Below are positions 44,702 to 53,851 of a stretch of DNA of 64,000 nt, piece by piece. A program made the translations under genes and the position numbers. The stretch is taken from positions 434,001-498,000 of the forward strand of contig NZ_CP019445.1 of NCBI RefSeq assembly GCF_001975225.1, given 5' to 3'. A model generated the notes under the pieces. It had not been told where the DNA came from, made no database searches, and worked only from the letters and a program-made list of their open reading frames with translations. Every line of letters begins with the position of its first letter. Positions within the stretch are counted from its first letter, which is position 1. Source of the stretch: Kosakonia cowanii JCM 10956 = DSM 18146. Its GTDB lineage: Bacteria; Pseudomonadota; Gammaproteobacteria; Enterobacterales; Enterobacteriaceae.

Positions 44702-47164
44702 TCAGACCCCTAACTTCCACGAAAGCGTACGCAGCAGGTCGGCAAACACGCCCGCCGCCGTAACATCATTACCCGCGCCGTAACCGCGCAGCACCAGCGG
44801 CAACGGCTGGTAATAGTGGCTGTAAAACGCCAGCGCGTTCTCGCCGTTTTTCACTTTATACAACGGATCGTTGCCATCGACTTCAGCGATCTTCACCCGG
44901 CAGGTGCCATCCTCTTCAATGTTGCCAACATAACGCAGCACATTACCGGCGTCACGGGCCTTCGCCACGCGGCTGGCAAACTCATCATCCAGCGATGGCA
45001 GACGCGCCATAAAGCTGTCGACATCGCCAGAATCATCGAAGCTTGCTGGGAGCACCGGCTCGATCACGATATCCGTCAGCTCCAGCTCGCGCCCGGTTTC
45101 ACGGGCCAGGATCAACAGCTTACGTGCGACATCCATGCCGGAGAGATCGTCACGTGGATCCGGCTCGGTGTAGCCCATCTCCCGCGCCACTTTTGTTGCT
45201 TCCGACAGGCTCATCCCTTCGTCGAGCTTACCGAAAATAAAGGATAAAGAGCCGGAGAGAATACCTGAGAAGCGTTGCAGTTCATCGCCGGCGTTAAGCA
45301 GGTTTTGCAGGTTTTCAATCACCGGCAGACCTGCGCCAACGTTGGTGTCATAGAGGAATTTGCGGCGCGATTTCTCTGCGGCGCGGCGCAGCTGATGGTA
45401 GTAATCCATCGACGAGGTGTTCGCTTTTTTGTTCGGCGTGACGACGTGGAAACCTTCGCGCAGGAAGTCGGCATACTGATCGGCGACCGCCTGGTTGGAG
45501 GTGCAATCGACGATCACCGGGTTCAGCAGGTGGTACTCCTTCACCAGACGAATCAGTCGGCCAAGGTTAAACGGCTCCTTCGCTTCGGCAAGCTCGGCCT
45601 GCCAGTTATCCAGATTCAATCCGTGAACATTGGTCAGCAGCGCTCTTGAGTTCGCAACGCCGCAGACGCGCAGATCGATATGCTTACTCTTCAGCCACGT
45701 TTGCTGGCGCTTCAGCTGTTCCAGCAATGCGCCGCCAACGCCGCCAACGCCGATCACAAAGACTTCAATTACCTGATCGGTATTGAACAACATCTGGTGA
45801 GTAACACGCACACCGGTGGTGGCATCGTCATTGCTGACTACAACAGAGATAGAGCGCTCAGAAGAGCCCTGGGCAATTGCCACGATATTAATATTAGCGC
45901 GTGCCAGTGCGGCAAAGAATTTCGCCGAGATGCCGCGTAAGGTGCGCATGCCGTCACCGACAACGGAGATGATCGCCAGACGCTCCATCACCGCGAGCGG
46001 CTCCAGCAGCCCCTCTTTCAGTTCAAGATAGAACTCTTCACTCATCGCGCGCTGCGCACGGGCGCAGTCGGACTGCGGCACACAGAAGCTGATGCTGTAT
46101 TCGGATGAAGATTGGGTGATCAGCACAACGGAGATGCCGTTGCGCGACATAGTGGCGAAGACGCGGGCGGCCATGCCGACCATCCCTTTCATTCCCGGAC
46201 CGGAAACGCTGAACATCGCCATATTGTTAAGATTCGAGATGCCCTTAACCGGCAATGCATCGTCATCCGAGGTGGCGCCAATCAGCGTACCTGGTGCTTG
46301 CGGGTTGCCGGTGTTTTTAATCAGGCATGGGATCTGGAACTGGGCGATGGGGGTAATGGTGCGGGGGTGAAGAACTTTAGCGCCGAAGTAGGAGAGCTCC
46401 ATGGCTTCCTGATAGGACATCGACTTCAGCAGCCTTGCGTCCGGCACCTGGCGCGGGTCGCAGGTATATACGCCGTCGACATCCGTCCAGATCTCACAAC
46501 AGTCGGCGCGTAAACATGCGGCCAGCACGGCGGCGGAGTAATCGGAGCCGTTACGCCCGAGCACCACCAGTTCGCCCTTCTCATTCCCGGCGGTGAAACC
46601 GGCCATCAGCACCATGTGCTCCTGCGGAATACGGCTCGCTTCGATACGGCGCGTGGATTCAGCGATATCGACCGTCGATTCGAGATAGTGCCCGACCGCG
46701 AGCAGTTTTTCGACCGGATCGATAACCGTCACTTTGTGACCGCGTGCTTCCAGCAGCCCGGCCATAATCGCGATAGAGAGCTTTTCACCCCGGCAGATGA
46801 GCGCAGCGTTGATGCTGTCCGGGCACTGGCCCAGCAGACTGATGCCGTGCAGAACATGTTTGATCTGCGCGAACTCGGCATCGACCACGGTTTTGAGTTG
46901 TGCGAGCGGAAAGCCGGGCTGGGCATCTGAAAGCCCCTGCAGCAGCTCGGAGAAAATACGCTCCGCATCGCTAATGTTGGGAATTGCATCCTGTCCGGAG
47001 ATGGTTTTTTCAATCATCGCGACAAGATGGTTGGTAATTTTTGCGGGAGCAGAGAGTACGGTTGCGACTTGCCCCTGCCTGGCATTACTTTCCAAAATAT
47101 CGGCAACACGCAGAAAACGCTCCGCATTTGCCACTGATGTACCGCCGAACTTCAACACTCTCAT
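44702..47164 (-). CDS. thrA: Bifunctional aspartokinase I/homoserine dehydrogenase I ThrA
   Basis: ThrA catalyses the first and third steps from aspartate to threonine and is feedback-inhibited by threonine. The product is 820 residues, as in E. coli. The aspartokinase domain starts [17 protein letters not shown]. Regulatory ACT domains lie in the middle ([19 protein letters not shown]). The homoserine dehydrogenase domain starts at [16 protein letters not shown] and includes [12 protein letters not shown] and [16 protein letters not shown]. It follows the thrL leader and attenuator. Confidence 0.98.
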   Translation of the reverse strand: MRVLKFGGTSVANAERFLRVADILESNARQGQVATVLSAPAKITNHLVAMIEKTISGQDAIPNISDAERIFSELLQGLSDAQPGFPLAQLKTVVDAEFAQIKHVLHGISLLGQCPDSINAALICRGEKLSIAIMAGLLEARGHKVTVIDPVEKLLAVGHYLESTVDIAESTRRIEASRIPQEHMVLMAGFTAGNEKGELVVLGRNGSDYSAAVLAACLRADCCEIWTDVDGVYTCDPRQVPDARLLKSMSYQEAMELSYFGAKVLHPRTITPIAQFQIPCLIKNTGNPQAPGTLIGATSDDDALPVKGISNLNNMAMFSVSGPGMKGMVGMAARVFATMSRNGISVVLITQSSSEYSISFCVPQSDCARAQRAMSEEFYLELKEGLLEPLAVMERLAIISVVGDGMRTLRGISAKFFAALARANINIVAIAQGSSERSISVVVSNDDATTGVRVTHQMLFNTDQVIEVFVIGVGGVGGALLEQLKRQQTWLKSKHIDLRVCGVANSRALLTNVHGLNLDNWQAELAEAKEPFNLGRLIRLVKEYHLLNPVIVDCTSNQAVADQYADFLREGFHVVTPNKKANTSSMDYYHQLRRAAEKSRRKFLYDTNVGAGLPVIENLQNLLNAGDELQRFSGILSGSLSFIFGKLDEGMSLSEATKVAREMGYTEPDPRDDLSGMDVARKLLILARETGRELELTDIVIEPVLPASFDDSGDVDSFMARLPSLDDEFASRVAKARDAGNVLRYVGNIEEDGTCRVKIAEVDGNDPLYKVKNGENALAFYSHYYQPLPLVLRGYGAGNDVTAAGVFADLLRTLSWKLGV

Positions 47165-47187
47165 GCTTTACCCCTTGATTTTTGCTC

Positions 47188-47226
47188 GAAAAAAAAGCCC
47201 GCACTGTTCAGGTGCGGGCTTTTTTC
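47188..47226 (-). terminator. thr operon attenuator
   Basis: A 9-base perfect stem (AGCCCGCAC / GTGCGGGCT) with a seven-base loop is followed on the minus strand by eight Ts. It starts 18 bases after the thrL stop and ends before thrA. With thrL it forms the standard ribosome-mediated attenuation system: charged tRNA(Thr) and tRNA(Ile) favour termination. Confidence 0.93.
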
Positions 47227-47243
47227 AGTATTTCCTGTACGCG

Positions 47244-47312
47244 TCAGCCCGCACCGTTACCTGTGGTAATGGTGATGGTTGTAATAGTGGTAATCGTGCA
47301 GATGCGTGCCAT
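47244..47312 (-). CDS. thrL: thr operon leader peptide ThrL
   Basis: This 22-codon leader was found by reading the DNA upstream of thrA. It encodes MARICTITTITTITITTGN and then GAG, with eight Thr and five Ile codons. The start context AACATCCATG matches E. coli, whose leader is 21 residues (MKRISTTITTTITITTGNG then AG). The first six residues differ and one more Ile is present; the last 11 or so are the same. Stalling at the Thr/Ile codons would prevent the attenuator from forming. Confidence 0.93.
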   Translation of the reverse strand: MARICTITTITTITITTGNGAG

Positions 47313-47352
47313 GGATGTTGTGCTCTGTATTATTATCTGTCTGTGCTGTATG

Positions 47353-47388
47353 CCTATATTGGTTAAAGTATCTGCCTGCTTAAGTCAA
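47353..47388 (-). promoter_or_regulatory. thr operon promoter region
   Basis: The minus strand has TTGACT (47383-47388), then a stretch ending in AACCAATATAGGCAT, almost identical to the E. coli thr promoter region, 40-75 bases before thrL. The TATAGG lies at 47353-47358. The spacing between the obvious hexamers is not the standard 17, so the exact -35/-10 pair is not settled. Confidence 0.7.
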
Positions 47389-47521
47389 TTTATTTTTTAT
47401 TTATGCAGAATTTATTCAATTCCCGTCTGCGCTAAAAGCGGAGCCGTTTACAGCCCGATCAGGGCGATGGGAAATCGATATCGCAGCATCTTCAGCTATA
47501 AAAGAATCTTATTACAGCGCG

Positions 47522-48208
47522 TTACTCGATAAGCTTTTTTTCGATATCGTGAAGCAAACGGTGCAACATGGCGGTGTCGCGTTGCTCAAGTAAGCCAAGC
47601 CGCTGATCCAGCCAGTCGACCATTTTCATATCGTCAACCACGTCTAATTTTTTGAGTAAATTATGTGCCCGTAAACGCAGCGCGTTTAACTGGTTATTAT
47701 CAACCTGAGAAATGGTTTGTGGCGCCCTTTGCATTAACGCAGATAATTGATAGCAAAATACCATCACCGCCTGGCCGAGATTAAGCGAAGGGTAATCTGC
47801 CGCCATCGGCACGCCGGTTAAAATATCCGCCAGCGCCAGTTCATCATTGGTCAGCCCGGAATCCTCGCGCCCAAAAACCAGCGCCGCACCGCTAAGCCAG
47901 GTACTTTTTTCCTCTAATAGCGGTACAAGCTGCTCAGGCGTCGCGTAATAGTGAAATTTCGCCCGACTGCGCGCGGTAGTAGCAATGGTGAAAGGAATAT
48001 CGGCCAGCGCGTCGGCGAGCGTGGCGTAGTGTTTCGCATTATCAAGAATGTCGCCCGAACCGTGCGCAACGCGCCGTGCAGCCTCCTGTAAATGGACCTC
48101 GCTGTCGACGATACGTAAGTCAGTAAAGCCCATCGTTTTCATGGCGCGCGCCGCTGCGCCGACGTTTTCCGCTCGCGCGGGAGAGACAAGAACAATTGCC
48201 AGTTGCAT
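47522..48208 (-). CDS. yjtD: TrmH/SpoU-family RNA methyltransferase YjtD
   Basis: YjtD (LasT) is a TrmJ-like SPOUT-class 2'-O-ribose methyltransferase whose RNA target is not firmly known. The product is 228 residues, as in E. coli. The three SpoU motifs are visible: ENVGAAARAMKTMGF, ALVFGREDSGLTNDE and YPSLNLGQAVMVFCY. It lies between the thr promoter and the arcA region. Confidence 0.92.
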   Translation of the reverse strand: MQLAIVLVSPARAENVGAAARAMKTMGFTDLRIVDSEVHLQEAARRVAHGSGDILDNAKHYATLADALADIPFTIATTARSRAKFHYYATPEQLVPLLEEKSTWLSGAALVFGREDSGLTNDELALADILTGVPMAADYPSLNLGQAVMVFCYQLSALMQRAPQTISQVDNNQLNALRLRAHNLLKKLDVVDDMKMVDWLDQRLGLLEQRDTAMLHRLLHDIEKKLIE

Positions 48209-48605
48209 CGAAACCTTCTTTTTTCATGCCCGCTGAAAAAATGTGACATCAATCAACATATTACGCGGTGCGAATTTACAATTACATAACACTAATCGCC
48301 GATCTGACCCATCTCTACGCTTAAAAAAAGCTAAACTGTTTATCAGCAATATTACCTGTTAAGATGTTAACAGAACGGGCATATCCCTCTGTTTCTTCTT
48401 GGCATTTTAATACAGAAATGTCTGCCTGTGTTGGATTCAGGCTATTTATCAATTAGCGCACGCAACTACTTGGTTTATTGAAAATTTGTAATAGAAGCTA
48501 GCAGCTGGCTATCAGAATTTCGCTAAAGTGTTAACGTGCTACAATTGAACTTGATATATGTCAACGAAGCGTAGTTTTATTGGGTGTCATTTGCGTCTTA
48601 GCCTG
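48209..48605. other. AT-rich arcA/yjtD intergenic region
   Basis: This 397-base stretch has no reading frame that I can support. It contains the FNR-like site listed separately and several AT-rich promoter-like blocks. In E. coli arcA has multiple promoters with a long leader, and the same arrangement is likely here. Confidence 0.55.
48551..48564. promoter_or_regulatory. FNR-like site upstream of arcA
   Basis: TTGATATATGTCAA differs from the FNR consensus TTGATNNNNATCAA at one position. It lies 277 bases before arcA, which is FNR-activated in E. coli. Confidence 0.65.
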
Positions 48606-48746
48606 TTATGTTGCTGTTAAAATGGTTAGGATGACAGCCGTTTTTGACACTGTCGGGTTCAGAGGGAAAGTGCCCACGACCAAGCTAATGATGTTGTTGA
48701 CGTTGATGGAAAGTGCATCAAGAACGCAATTACGTACTTTAGTCAT
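48606..48746 (-). CDS. yjjY: Small protein YjjY, opposite the arcA leader
   Basis: A 46-codon frame starts at ATG 48746 and stops at TAA 48606. It encodes MTKVRNCVLDALSINVNNII, then SLVVGTFPLNPTVSKTAVIL, then TILTAT. It equals E. coli YjjY in length and differs, as I recall that sequence, only at LN where E. coli has QD. It is Val/Ile/Thr-rich, reminiscent of leader peptides, and no function is established. It lies between arcA and yjtD as in E. coli, antisense to the arcA upstream leader. Conservation of the DNA could reflect arcA leader function rather than the peptide. Confidence 0.7.
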   Translation of the reverse strand: MTKVRNCVLDALSINVNNIISLVVGTFPLNPTVSKTAVILTILTAT

Positions 48747-48840
48747 GTTATGCCGTCATGTTAATTTTCGACATGCACCAGGCTGGTCAGGGACTTTTGT
48801 ACTTCCTGTTTCGATTTAGTTGGCAATTTAGGTAGCAAAC

Positions 48841-49557
48841 ATGCAGATCCCGCACATTCTTATTGTTGAAGACGAGTTGGTAACACGCAACACGTTGAAA
48901 AGCATTTTCGAAGCAGAAGGCTACGATGTCTTTGAAGCGACTGATGGCGCTGAAATGCATCAGATCCTTTCTGAACACGATGTAAACCTGGTGATTATGG
49001 ATATCAATCTGCCGGGTAAAAATGGTCTTTTACTGGCGCGTGAGCTGCGTGAGCAAGCAAATGTCGCGCTGATGTTTCTGACCGGTCGCGACAACGAGGT
49101 CGATAAGATCCTCGGTCTTGAAATTGGCGCTGACGATTACATCACTAAACCTTTTAACCCGCGTGAATTGACTATCCGCGCGCGCAACCTGCTGTCCCGT
49201 ACCATGAATCTCGGTACCATCAGCGAAGAGCGCCGCAGCGTCGATAGCTACAAATTCAATGGCTGGGAGCTGGATATCAACAGTCGTTCGCTGATTAGCC
49301 CGAACGGCGAGCAGTATAAGCTGCCGCGCAGTGAGTTCCGCGCGATGCTGCACTTCTGCGAAAACCCGGGCAAGATTCAGTCGCGTGCTGAGCTGCTGAA
49401 AAAAATGACCGGGCGTGAGTTGAAACCGCACGATCGTACCGTGGATGTCACCATCCGCCGTATCCGTAAGCACTTTGAATCAACGCCGGATACGCCAGAA
49501 ATTATCGCCACCATTCATGGCGAAGGTTACCGCTTCTGCGGCGATCTGCAGGAATAA
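48841..49557 (+). CDS. arcA: Response regulator ArcA (aerobic respiration control)
   Basis: ArcA is the DNA-binding partner of the ArcB sensor and represses respiratory genes when oxygen is low. The product is 238 residues, as in E. coli. The receiver domain has the acidic pair (VEDE) and the phosphorylated Asp54 in VIMDINLPG, with the conserved Lys in ITKPFNPRE. The OmpR-type winged-helix domain ends [15 protein letters not shown]. The start has an AGGTAGC site. Confidence 0.98.
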   Translation: MQIPHILIVEDELVTRNTLKSIFEAEGYDVFEATDGAEMHQILSEHDVNLVIMDINLPGKNGLLLARELREQANVALMFLTGRDNEVDKILGLEIGADDYITKPFNPRELTIRARNLLSRTMNLGTISEERRSVDSYKFNGWELDINSRSLISPNGEQYKLPRSEFRAMLHFCENPGKIQSRAELLKKMTGRELKPHDRTVDVTIRRIRKHFESTPDTPEIIATIHGEGYRFCGDLQE

Positions 49558-49570
49558 ACGAACGCAAACG

Positions 49571-49599
49571 AAAAAGCGGCGCAGTGCGCCGCTTTTTTT
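49571..49599. terminator. Bidirectional terminator of arcA and creD
   Basis: A 9-base perfect stem (AAGCGGCGC / GCGCCGCTT) with an AGT loop is followed by seven Ts on the plus strand, and by A-derived Ts on the minus strand. It overlaps the last two bases of creD. Confidence 0.92.
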
Positions 49600-50977
49600 A
49601 TTTCCAGATCCTTAACTCATCTTCCTTCGCAGGCTCAGCTGCGATCCGTTTTATCCCTGCCGCTGACAGTGCGTACCAGTCAAATTTACGTGTCAGGAAC
49701 ATCACCGCAGTCAGCGCCACAAACAGCACGCCGGTTCCCAGCAAGAGCGCATTATCCTCAGAGTTGAGCAGCCCCCACATCACCCCATCAAGCAGCAGTA
49801 GCGCGGCGGTAAAGCTCAGACTGGCACGCCAGCTTTTCATTACGCCCTGCAGATAGAATCCGTTCAACAGCGCACCGAGCAGGCTGGCAATAATCCACGC
49901 GACGGTAAATCCGGTATGTTCAGAGAGCGCCAGTAATACCAGGTAAAACATCACCAGCGACAGACCAACCAGCAGATATTGCATCGGGTGCATCTGCCGC
50001 GCGGTAAGGCTTTCAAACACGAAGAAGGCCAGGAAAGTCAGCACGATCAGCAAGATGGCGTACTTTATCGCTCTGTCAGTCAGCTGATACTGATCCGCCT
50101 GGGTGACGATATTGACGCTGAACGCCGGCAGTTCCCAGTTGTTCTTACCGGAGAGCACAGTCATATCGCGCACTTTACTGTCCAGATTGTTGGCAAACCA
50201 GCTGCTCTGCCAGTGCGCCTGGAATCCGCTCTCGCTCACTTCACGTTTTTCCGGCAGGAAATCGCCCATAAAACCCGGGTGCGGCCAGTCGCCCTTCAGC
50301 GCCAGCTCGCTATTACGGCCAAGCGGTACCACGGAAAATTCACCGGTTCCACTCAGATTGAACGACATAGCCAGCTTAAGCGGTTTTTGCAGGCTCTCCA
50401 TCGCCAGCGGCATATGCACACCCTGCAGATCGCTCGTCAACCCGGTGCCCGGCTCGACGCGCAGCGCTTCGCCATTCACGCTTGTGCTGCGCACCAGGCC
50501 AATGCCCCGTGAGTCGCTCACCGCCAGCACGATAAACGGCTCGCCAAGCGTCACATTTTCACTCGGTTTGATATCCAGCCGCTTCGGGTCGAACTCGGCG
50601 TTAATATCAATGTTGTTGTGCCAGAGCTGCCCGTCATAAATACCGATTTTGCGCGTTTCAACCTGCTGATTACCGTTGACCATCAGCGATTCCGGCAACC
50701 ATAAGCGGATGAAACTCTGCTTACGGCGTATCTCTTTCGGCGGTTCGTTTTCGCCGCTGCTCTCCAGCGATACGGTGGTTTCCGTCACCGGAATGGCGAT
50801 CAGCGGGCCAATCAATTTTTGCGAGCCGGCGCTGCTCTGGCGCAGCGTATCGGTCACTTCATGTCGATAATCGGCGCGCTCGCTAATCAGGCTGCTGAGC
50901 ATTGTCAGCGGGATAAGTAACACACACAGGCAACTTGCCAGCGTAACCATTTTCCAGAACAGGGGGGATTTCAACAT
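49598..50977 (-). CDS. creD: Inner-membrane protein CreD
   Basis: CreD is an inner-membrane protein strongly induced by CreB; its loss or overproduction affects colicin E2 tolerance and envelope behaviour. The product is 459 residues (E. coli 450). An N-terminal helix at about residues 8-28 is followed by a large periplasmic domain and a C-terminal block of five or so helices (from YAILLIVLTFLAFFVFESL). The regulatory cre tag lies just upstream in the 3' end of creC. Confidence 0.95.
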   Translation of the reverse strand: MLKSPLFWKMVTLASCLCVLLIPLTMLSSLISERADYRHEVTDTLRQSSAGSQKLIGPLIAIPVTETTVSLESSGENEPPKEIRRKQSFIRLWLPESLMVNGNQQVETRKIGIYDGQLWHNNIDINAEFDPKRLDIKPSENVTLGEPFIVLAVSDSRGIGLVRSTSVNGEALRVEPGTGLTSDLQGVHMPLAMESLQKPLKLAMSFNLSGTGEFSVVPLGRNSELALKGDWPHPGFMGDFLPEKREVSESGFQAHWQSSWFANNLDSKVRDMTVLSGKNNWELPAFSVNIVTQADQYQLTDRAIKYAILLIVLTFLAFFVFESLTARQMHPMQYLLVGLSLVMFYLVLLALSEHTGFTVAWIIASLLGALLNGFYLQGVMKSWRASLSFTAALLLLDGVMWGLLNSEDNALLLGTGVLFVALTAVMFLTRKFDWYALSAAGIKRIAAEPAKEDELRIWK

Positions 50978-51034
50978 AGCCTTCTCCTTAGTGATGCGCG
51001 CAGCATAACGAGGCTATGTGTGAAGCATTTGAAG

Positions 51035-52459
51035 TTATGTGAAGTGAGGGTGAAGTGTCAGACGGGCTTCGCAGCCCCCTTCCGCACGGTTGGAAACGGT
51101 GATAGCGCCGTGATGCAAGCGCGCGACCTCCTGGACAAATGCCAGCCCTAATCCGCTGCTCTTCTGCCCGTTCCCGCGCGGCAAGGAGTAGAAGCGCTCA
51201 AAGATGCGCGGCAGCGCGTAATCAGGGATGCCGCCGCCGCTGTCGCTCACGGTAATCACCACCTTGTCGGCTTCCTCTGCGGCGCGCAGCACAATATTGC
51301 CACCAGCAGGTGTAAAGTCGATGGCATTATCCAGCAGGTTTCCCACCGCCTGCGCCAGTAGCTCTTTGTCACCTGCTACCACTGCATCGTTGGCTTCAAA
51401 AATAATGTTTAACGCCTTTGCCGCTGCCACCGCGCTTCGCTCCTCCTGCAATTGCTGAAACAACACACTCATCTCAACAGGCACAAAGGCGATCTCCAGA
51501 CGGTTCTCCAGCTTCGCCTGGTGCAGCAGCTTCTCAACCAGGCGCTGCATACGGCTATTCTGCGCAAGAATATTCTCGGTGAAGCGGGTCGCGACTGGCT
51601 GGGGAGGATGTTCACGCAGGATCTCCGCCGCGCCGCGGATCGCCGCCAGCGGGCTTTTCAGTTCATGGGTCAGCGCGTAAACATACTGCTCGATGTAGTT
51701 TTTTCCCTCCAGCTTGACGCGCATGCTCTCCAGCGCCTGCGCCAGTTTGCGCAGTTCACTGCTGCCCAGTTCAGGCAGTGGCACCGGGCGGTCTTCGGTT
51801 ACCGAATCCGCATAACGAGCCAGCTTGCCGATCGCGCGGTTGATCCACCAGACCATTGCCCCGCCAATCAGCAGCGCAATGCCAAGCAGCGCGCCGCCAG
51901 CCCACAAAATGCGCCGTTCGCTGCGTTTTATCACCGGATCCATGGCGCTGTTGGGCTTACCGACGCTCACCACGCCAATGATGCGCCCCGCATCCGTCAC
52001 AGGCGCAGCGACATACATCACCGTACTTTGCGGATCGCCCGCAACCAATGGTGAGCTTCGCGCGCCATACTGCCCGCGCAGCGTCAACCAGACATCATTC
52101 CAGCGCGAATAGTCCTCGCCCAGCGCCTTGCCCGTCGAATCAAATACCACGCGCCCGCTCGCGTCCGTCATATAGACATGGTACTCATTGCGCACTTTGT
52201 GAATGCCGTTGATATGGGCGTTAATCGGGTGCTGATGAAGGGTGGAAAAGGCCTGCGCCAGTCGCCCATCCTGCGCATGCCCGCTGCGCAGATCCTCGCG
52301 GGCAAACTCCGCCAGCAATGTCGCGGTATCAATCAGCGTGCCTTCGGTGGCGCGACGCACGCCGGGTTTGATCTCCTGCACGAAGATAAACAGCACAAAC
52401 CAGGCGGCCACCGCCACAATCAGGAAGTAGCCCAGCAGCAGGCGCATGCCGATACGCAT
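51035..52459 (-). CDS. creC: Sensor histidine kinase CreC
   Basis: CreC is the membrane sensor kinase that phosphorylates CreB and responds to carbon-source shifts. The product is 474 residues, as in E. coli. It has an N-terminal helix, a periplasmic sensor region, a second helix at about residues 187-209, a HAMP-like region and the phospho-accepting histidine in ALTHELKSPLAAIRGA. The ATPase N, G1 and G2 boxes (NLLDNAIDF, VSDSGGGIPDY, SSGLGLAFVQEV) are intact. The start overlaps the creB stop by one base. Confidence 0.97.
   Translation of the reverse strand: MRIGMRLLLGYFLIVAVAAWFVLFIFVQEIKPGVRRATEGTLIDTATLLAEFAREDLRSGHAQDGRLAQAFSTLHQHPINAHINGIHKVRNEYHVYMTDASGRVVFDSTGKALGEDYSRWNDVWLTLRGQYGARSSPLVAGDPQSTVMYVAAPVTDAGRIIGVVSVGKPNSAMDPVIKRSERRILWAGGALLGIALLIGGAMVWWINRAIGKLARYADSVTEDRPVPLPELGSSELRKLAQALESMRVKLEGKNYIEQYVYALTHELKSPLAAIRGAAEILREHPPQPVATRFTENILAQNSRMQRLVEKLLHQAKLENRLEIAFVPVEMSVLFQQLQEERSAVAAAKALNIIFEANDAVVAGDKELLAQAVGNLLDNAIDFTPAGGNIVLRAAEEADKVVITVSDSGGGIPDYALPRIFERFYSLPRGNGQKSSGLGLAFVQEVARLHHGAITVSNRAEGGCEARLTLHPHFT
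51039..51054 (-). promoter_or_regulatory. cre tag (CreB binding site) for creD
   Basis: On the minus strand this reads TTCACCCTCACTTCAC, a perfect match to the CreB consensus TTCACNNNNNNTTCAC. It lies within the last codons of creC, 62 bases before the creD start. A further degenerate TTCAA...TTCAC pair follows at about 51018-51034. Confidence 0.88.
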
Positions 52460-53154
52460 CAGCGCAGCCCCAGGCTGTAACCCATGCCGCGATGGGTATT
52501 GATTGGCGTCAGTTCAGGATTGATTGCGCGCAGCTTGGCGCGCAGCGTTTTGATATGGGTGTCGACAGTACGATCAAAGCTCTCTTGCCCATCGCACCAC
52601 ACCTGGTCCATCAACTGCTGGCGCGAGAAGATCCTGCCCGGCGCCTGCAATAGTGTTTTCATTAACAGGAACTCATACCGCGTCAGGTTCAGCGTTTCGC
52701 CGCACCAGAGGATAATCGCCGCCGTTTCATCCAGTTCAAACTCGCCGACGCGAATACGGTCGCTATGCAGCGACGCTTTCTGCAACCTGCGCAACACGGT
52801 GCGCACGCGGGCGCACACTTCGCGCGGCGAGAAGGGTTTGGCGATATAGTCATCCGCGCCCATCTCCAGCCCCAGCAGTTTGTCGACCTCTTCACTGCGC
52901 GCAGTCAGAAACAGCACCGGCAGCGCGGGTGCGCGCGCCAGCAGACGTCGGCACAGCTCAAAGCCGCTGATATCTGGCAGGCCAACATCAAGGATGATCA
53001 ATTCGGGCAACCGCTGCGCCGCTGCATCCAGTACCGGTAATCCCCGCTCAAACGCGGTGACAGCAAACCCATCCTGTTGCAGCATGTAGAGTAAGGTTTC
53101 AGCGATGCTGGCTTCATCTTCCACCAGCCAAATCAGCGGTTGCGGCTTAGACAC
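52459..53154 (-). CDS. creB: Response regulator CreB
   Basis: CreB is an OmpR-class regulator that binds cre tags. The product is 231 residues (E. coli 229). The receiver has VEDE and the phosphorylated aspartate in LIILDVGLPDISG, with the Lys in YIAKPFSPREV. A winged-helix domain ends NTHRGMGYSLGLR. It lies five bases after creA and overlaps creC by one base. Confidence 0.97.
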   Translation of the reverse strand: MSKPQPLIWLVEDEASIAETLLYMLQQDGFAVTAFERGLPVLDAAAQRLPELIILDVGLPDISGFELCRRLLARAPALPVLFLTARSEEVDKLLGLEMGADDYIAKPFSPREVCARVRTVLRRLQKASLHSDRIRVGEFELDETAAIILWCGETLNLTRYEFLLMKTLLQAPGRIFSRQQLMDQVWCDGQESFDRTVDTHIKTLRAKLRAINPELTPINTHRGMGYSLGLR

Positions 53155-53159
53155 GTTGC

Positions 53160-53633
53160 TTATTTACCCCACGGCATGATCGGCACCGCACTGATGGCGT
53201 TCTTCGGTGAACCTTCGACCACTTTATCGGAATAGGCTAAATAGGCCAGCGCGTTACGTTTGGCATCGTAAAAACGAACCACCTGTAACTTTTTGAAAAC
53301 TAAAGAGGTGCGCTTCTGGAACACGACGTCGCCCTGAGCTTTGCCGTTCTTGATTTTGTCGCTCAGCTCAACCGGCCCTACCTGCTGGCAGGAGATCGCC
53401 GCATCGGAGGTATCCTCCGCTAACCCTAATCCGCCTTTGATGCCGCCGGTTTTTGCCCGGCTGATGTAGCAGGTGACATTCTTCACATCGGGATCGTCGA
53501 ACGCTTCCACCACGATTTTGTGATCAGGGCCGAAAATCTTAAACACCGTATCCACCGATCCAATCTGCTCCGCCTGTGCGGAAGCTAGTGAGGTCAACAG
53601 GAGAGCAGGAATAACAAACTTTGTATATTTCAT
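53160..53633 (-). CDS. creA: CreA protein (periplasmic, unknown function)
   Basis: CreA is a conserved secreted protein of unknown function encoded upstream of creB. The start at 53633 ([13 protein letters not shown]) begins a signal peptide cleaved after AQA. It gives 157 residues, the E. coli length; the longer frame from 53666 adds 11 residues without similarity. The mature part is nearly identical to E. coli ([29 protein letters not shown]), with two cysteines. It is divergent from rob across a 218-base gap. Confidence 0.94.
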   Translation of the reverse strand: MKYTKFVIPALLLTSLASAQAEQIGSVDTVFKIFGPDHKIVVEAFDDPDVKNVTCYISRAKTGGIKGGLGLAEDTSDAAISCQQVGPVELSDKIKNGKAQGDVVFQKRTSLVFKKLQVVRFYDAKRNALAYLAYSDKVVEGSPKNAISAVPIMPWGK

Positions 53634-53851
53634 ATTGTTACCATTTTTGAATATTACGTTGCGCAACTATTCAGTTTTCATATGAGAAACTGTTTGCAGA
53701 TCACCCATTTACAAAATTTATGATTAAAATCAGTCACAATGCGCGGGTCAGCGCAAAAAAAACACTGCATGCTAAACCCCTTAAAACCCGCTATTATCCC
53801 TCCCCTGATATCAAGCGTTCACCGCTGCTGTGCTATGGAAGAGGATATTTT

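Noticed and set aside
48580..48819. 79-codon open frame on the plus strand before arcA
   Set aside because: It is the opposite strand of yjjY and the arcA leader, with no conserved translation.
53720..53851. N-terminal extension of rob
   Set aside because: The 44 extra residues are unrelated to Rob, and a good ribosome-binding site precedes the ATG at 53852.
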